A stretch of DNA of 64,000 bases from Cryobacterium sp. SO1 (GTDB lineage Bacteria > Actinomycetota > Actinomycetes > Actinomycetales > Microbacteriaceae). Both the position numbers and the translations under genes were made by a program. How positions within the stretch are numbered: the stretch's first letter is position 1; each line of letters starts with the position of its first letter. The stretch is from the NCBI RefSeq assembly GCF_004210215.2, contig NZ_CP067394.1, positions 3,410,001-3,474,000 of the forward strand. The letters run 5' to 3'. Under the pieces are notes generated by a model. That model ran no database searches. It saw nothing but the letters and a program-made list of their open reading frames with translations, and had not been told where the DNA came from. Shown in pieces: positions 61,474 to 64,000 of the stretch.

Positions 61474-63246
61474 CTGTGGGGCTTTGTGCGGTCGACTGAG
61501 CGATCGGCCACGATGGTGGGATCTCGCGTCGGGGCTGATCGATGGGGCCGTAGTGGGCGGCTCTGCCGCCTGGGACCGTGCGCCGAGGTGGTCCTCGTGC
61601 GTCGGGGTGTTATCCAAGGGCCCAAACCCCGTTCTGGCTGGTCAAACCGAGGTTGAGGAGCCGTTTGAGATTGATCGCGGCAGCACGGATCACCCACCCC
61701 GCATTGTTCTTGGCAACGCCGCGGTAGCGGACCCGCCGGGCCCCGCGCGTCATCCACGCCAGCGTCCGTTCAATCATTGGACGGTGCTGGCGATAAAGGG
61801 CTTGAAAGTCCGGGTCCTGAGCGGTGACGCGGTGCTCCCGGCGAACCTGATCCAGCGGATGAATCTGCATCTTCTTGCCGGACTTCGCGGTGGTGCACTG
61901 CGCCATCAGCGGGCAGGCCTTGCACGAACTACCAAAACTGGCCCGTCGTTTCGGGCTGAGCGACCGGACGTTCCCGGCCGGGCAGGTCACGGTCTGCAGG
62001 GTTTCATCCACGGTGAAGTCATCGATGGTGAATCCGCCCGGAACGGCTCGGCCCAGCGGCATCGGCTTGATGATCGGCCGGTGCCCAGCGGCATGAATCT
62101 CGGTCAGGAGCCCGCCGCTGCCATAGGCCGAATCACCCAGCACGTCAATGTTTTGCTCACCGATGCTGACGTCGGCCGCGAGCAGCTCGCCGCCGCGAGC
62201 CGCGTCGCTGTTTTGCGAACCAGAGGCTTTCGTGAGCATTGCCGCCGTCACCAACCCGGTGTCGGGCTCCGCGTTGACGTGGGCTTTATAGCCGTCGATC
62301 TTTTTCTGGCGGCTCTTGTGCGCATGGCGGGCATCAGGATCGACGGTGGAAATCACCCGGTCGGGAGCGACCCGGCGGGCGATCCGCCACCGCCCGTCGG
62401 TCCCGTCGGACCCGTCGGCGGGTTCCACGTCTTGGCCGGCGACCAAGGCAAGCAGCGCGACGGTTTCCTGCTGCTTCTTGTTGAGGATATGGACGTTGAT
62501 GCTGCCCAGCAGAGCGAGAGCATCGGTGACCAGGCGGGAGACGAGCTCGTCGCGGGCGTCGCGGTCGTCCCACGCAATGTCGGGCTTGCCCGGCTGGGAG
62601 TAATCATGGCCGGTCAAGCCGGCGACGCTCACGTCCGCGCCGGGGATCTCCCGGCCAACACGGCGGATCTGTCCGACCAGCTGCGTGACGGTGTCCTGCC
62701 GGGCAACCGCATCCTCCAAAATTGTTGAGTCCAACGCCCGGCGTTTGCGCCCCGACAATGCTCCGGACTGGGCAATGACCGCGGTCACGGCCTCAAAAAT
62801 GCGGTGCGGCCGGTCACTGGCAGCCAAGCGTTTGCGCCAATAGACCAGCACGGTCGGGTGGAAAGAGGTTTCAGTCAGCGCGAACCCGCAGGCGGCTTTC
62901 CACCGCAGGTCATACGTCAACGCCTCGGCCGCTTCCCTGTCGGAAAGGTTGTGCAGTGTTTGCAACACCATCACCGACGCGATCACGTCCGCCGGTATTG
63001 ACGGGCGGCCGTTCTGCGAGGAAAACAAGTCCGCAAACGCATCATCGGGAAACAGCTCCCGACGGTGCGCTGCAAGGAAAGCGAACACCGATCCAGGCGG
63101 AAGCAAGTGCCCCGCTACGGCATCGACATCGTAAATCTCACGCTGACCATCATCACAACCCTGCATCACCCCAGTCTTAACGACCAAGAGCCGACCCGCC
63201 GCAGGCGCGCCTTAAATAAGCGACACCCGCACCCAAAGTTGTTCAG
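61474..63246. mobile_element. IS1182-family element
   Basis: About 1.77 kb inserted into hsdM. Ends read CTGTGGGGCTTTG at the left and, as the complement of the right end, CTGAACAACTTTG; only these short parts match. A possible CG duplication is shared by the flanks, so the exact edges are uncertain by a few bases. It carries one transposase gene. Confidence 0.75.
61610..63166 (-). CDS. IS1182-family transposase
   Basis: A 518-residue DDE transposase. It has the N-terminal DUF772-type region (VFAFLAAHRRELFPDDAFAD, NGRPSIPADVIASVMVLQTL), RRALDSTILEDA (first Asp region), NIDVLGDSAYGSGGLL (second Asp), a Cys cluster CKACPLMAQC, and RPMIERTLAWMTRGARRVRY with the Glu. Full length and probably active. 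ATG 63166 is chosen; the frame is open to a TTG at 63187. Confidence 0.88.
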   Translation of the reverse strand: MQGCDDGQREIYDVDAVAGHLLPPGSVFAFLAAHRRELFPDDAFADLFSSQNGRPSIPADVIASVMVLQTLHNLSDREAAEALTYDLRWKAACGFALTETSFHPTVLVYWRKRLAASDRPHRIFEAVTAVIAQSGALSGRKRRALDSTILEDAVARQDTVTQLVGQIRRVGREIPGADVSVAGLTGHDYSQPGKPDIAWDDRDARDELVSRLVTDALALLGSINVHILNKKQQETVALLALVAGQDVEPADGSDGTDGRWRIARRVAPDRVISTVDPDARHAHKSRQKKIDGYKAHVNAEPDTGLVTAAMLTKASGSQNSDAARGGELLAADVSIGEQNIDVLGDSAYGSGGLLTEIHAAGHRPIIKPMPLGRAVPGGFTIDDFTVDETLQTVTCPAGNVRSLSPKRRASFGSSCKACPLMAQCTTAKSGKKMQIHPLDQVRREHRVTAQDPDFQALYRQHRPMIERTLAWMTRGARRVRYRGVAKNNAGWVIRAAAINLKRLLNLGLTSQNGVWALG

Positions 63247-64000
63247 CGGCCTCCTAGCTCCTCGCGGTCAGCGGATTCTGCTCTGGCCGCCTTCAAACGA
63301 TCTGTGGCTGTCTTGTTCGTGACCTTGCCGTCGTCGTCGGTAGCTTCAAACAGCATTCCTGCTTCGACCGCATGCTCCTCGACATACTCCTCGAGCACCT
63401 GACCTACTTCCTCGAATGCCGCGTTAAGGACCTGGACGTCAGCCCATTCCTTGGCGAAGTAACGGGCAACGATGATCTCCGGCGGAATCAGGTCCATGAC
63501 CCAGCGGTCAGCGTCGACGCCCGTGCCGAATGCGATGTGCGCTGGCTCGTATTTCGGCTTCTTGTTCTTGTCGTATCCGAGTATCCGTGCCGACCTCGGC
63601 TTGGCCGCGCCGTCCCACCCCTCGCCCATGATTAAAGCGGCGTCGTCATGCATGACGTCGTTCCAATAGCTCATGAGCTGCTCGTACACGCCGTACTCGT
63701 CGATGAGCGGGCGAGAGCGGAAGGCGTCGAGCAAAGTACTACCGAGTTCGGCGATCAGGTCGGATGGGCGCGTGGTGCTCGAGATGCCTTGAAGCAGTGC
63801 CGCGTGGGTATCCCACCATTGTTTCACGGCGCCGATGCTGCGGCCCACGAAGACGTCGTAATCTGCCGAGTCCGTAATCGCGCTCTCAACCTCACTCTTG
63901 TTGACGGCCAACTCGCTATACCCAGCCCGGAGCGGTTTGAAGAGTGCCGAGCGCAGCCCTGGGAAAGCCGCCCAGTACGGCTGAAGGTCATCGAGATCGC

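Larger units (their letters stand above)
61072..64000 (-). pseudogene. hsdM: Type I DNA methyltransferase hsdM, split by IS1182-type element and cut by window edge
   Basis: The right piece (63247 to the edge, 64000) reads DLDDLQPYWAAFPGLRSALF onward through LMSYWNDVMHDDAALIMGEG to RAESADREELGG. The left piece (61072-61473) reads RSKKTLEELAEATGPLIFSA to AKVASHLAAMGVTK. The two join across the IS as EELGGRSKKTLEELAEA. The methylase core with the NPPY motif must lie beyond 64000. No functional M subunit is expected, so neither modification nor HsdMS-dependent restriction should work. Confidence 0.85.

Noticed and set aside
61466..62728. 420-codon plus-strand frame opposite the IS1182 transposase
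   Set aside because: Antisense shadow of a complete transposase.

Overview
The window is high-GC actinobacterial DNA. Gene content and protein style point to Microbacteriaceae, plausibly a Cryobacterium-like organism, but that placement is an inference from protein families, because no rRNA or tRNA gene was recognised. It reads as a core-like left end followed by about 55 kb of accessory DNA full of insertion sequences, gene remnants, toxin-antitoxin (TA) modules and a damaged restriction system.

1-9150: chromosomal housekeeping. A GntR/UTRA regulator, a PTS EIIC and nagB form an amino-sugar cluster. A LysE exporter sits divergent to an Lrp/AsnC regulator and is followed by azlC-azlD. After that come small stress and regulatory genes: a stand-alone sigma region 4 protein, an SRPBCC protein, two GNAT acetyltransferases, and a TetR regulator divergent from a DUF6326 membrane protein with two inverted-repeat operators between them.

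9158-25444: two copies of a 1.81-kb block (zinc-ribbon protein, small protein, TerC) lie in direct orientation 14.5 kb apart. Each TerC gene has a yybP-ykoY (Mn2+) riboswitch leader whose 3' strand can pair with the Shine-Dalgarno. Between the copies lie a dabB-dabA-PII-like-DUF6671 operon (predicted bicarbonate uptake) with a divergent winged-helix regulator, then a graveyard. The graveyard holds a GntR fragment, an AAA ATPase C-terminus split by a precisely delimited 1,022-bp IS that encodes only a DUF6431 protein, an integrase tail, an intact HTH/nucleotidyltransferase TA-like pair, and YhcG and HelR remnants.

25445-40400: mixed accessory genes. These include an NTF2-like protein, a resolvase/IstB fusion remnant, a DUF4238 protein and a metallophosphoesterase gene split by an IS630 element with TA target duplication and a passenger gene. 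Several unknowns follow, then a secreted cutinase-vWA-PKD-PxKF protein with a strong terminator.

40398-55343: a TA and plasmid-maintenance island. It holds Fic, a decayed PIN gene, a secreted NucA/NucB nuclease with a tightly linked partner, a PhD/RelE-like pair, a DUF6036 nucleotidyltransferase pair, an orphan HipB-like XRE regulator, a KfrA-like protein behind a TTACCCG repeat array, RES/Xre, PIN/HTH, and two decayed copies of the HTH/nucleotidyltransferase pair. Palindromes or short direct repeats lie upstream of several antitoxin genes.

55559-64000: a type I restriction operon read leftwards (hsdM-hsdS-hsdR-M48 peptidase-Mug-like glycosylase). Its hsdM is split by an IS1182-type element, so the system is probably inactive as assembled. 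hsdM runs off the right edge of the window.
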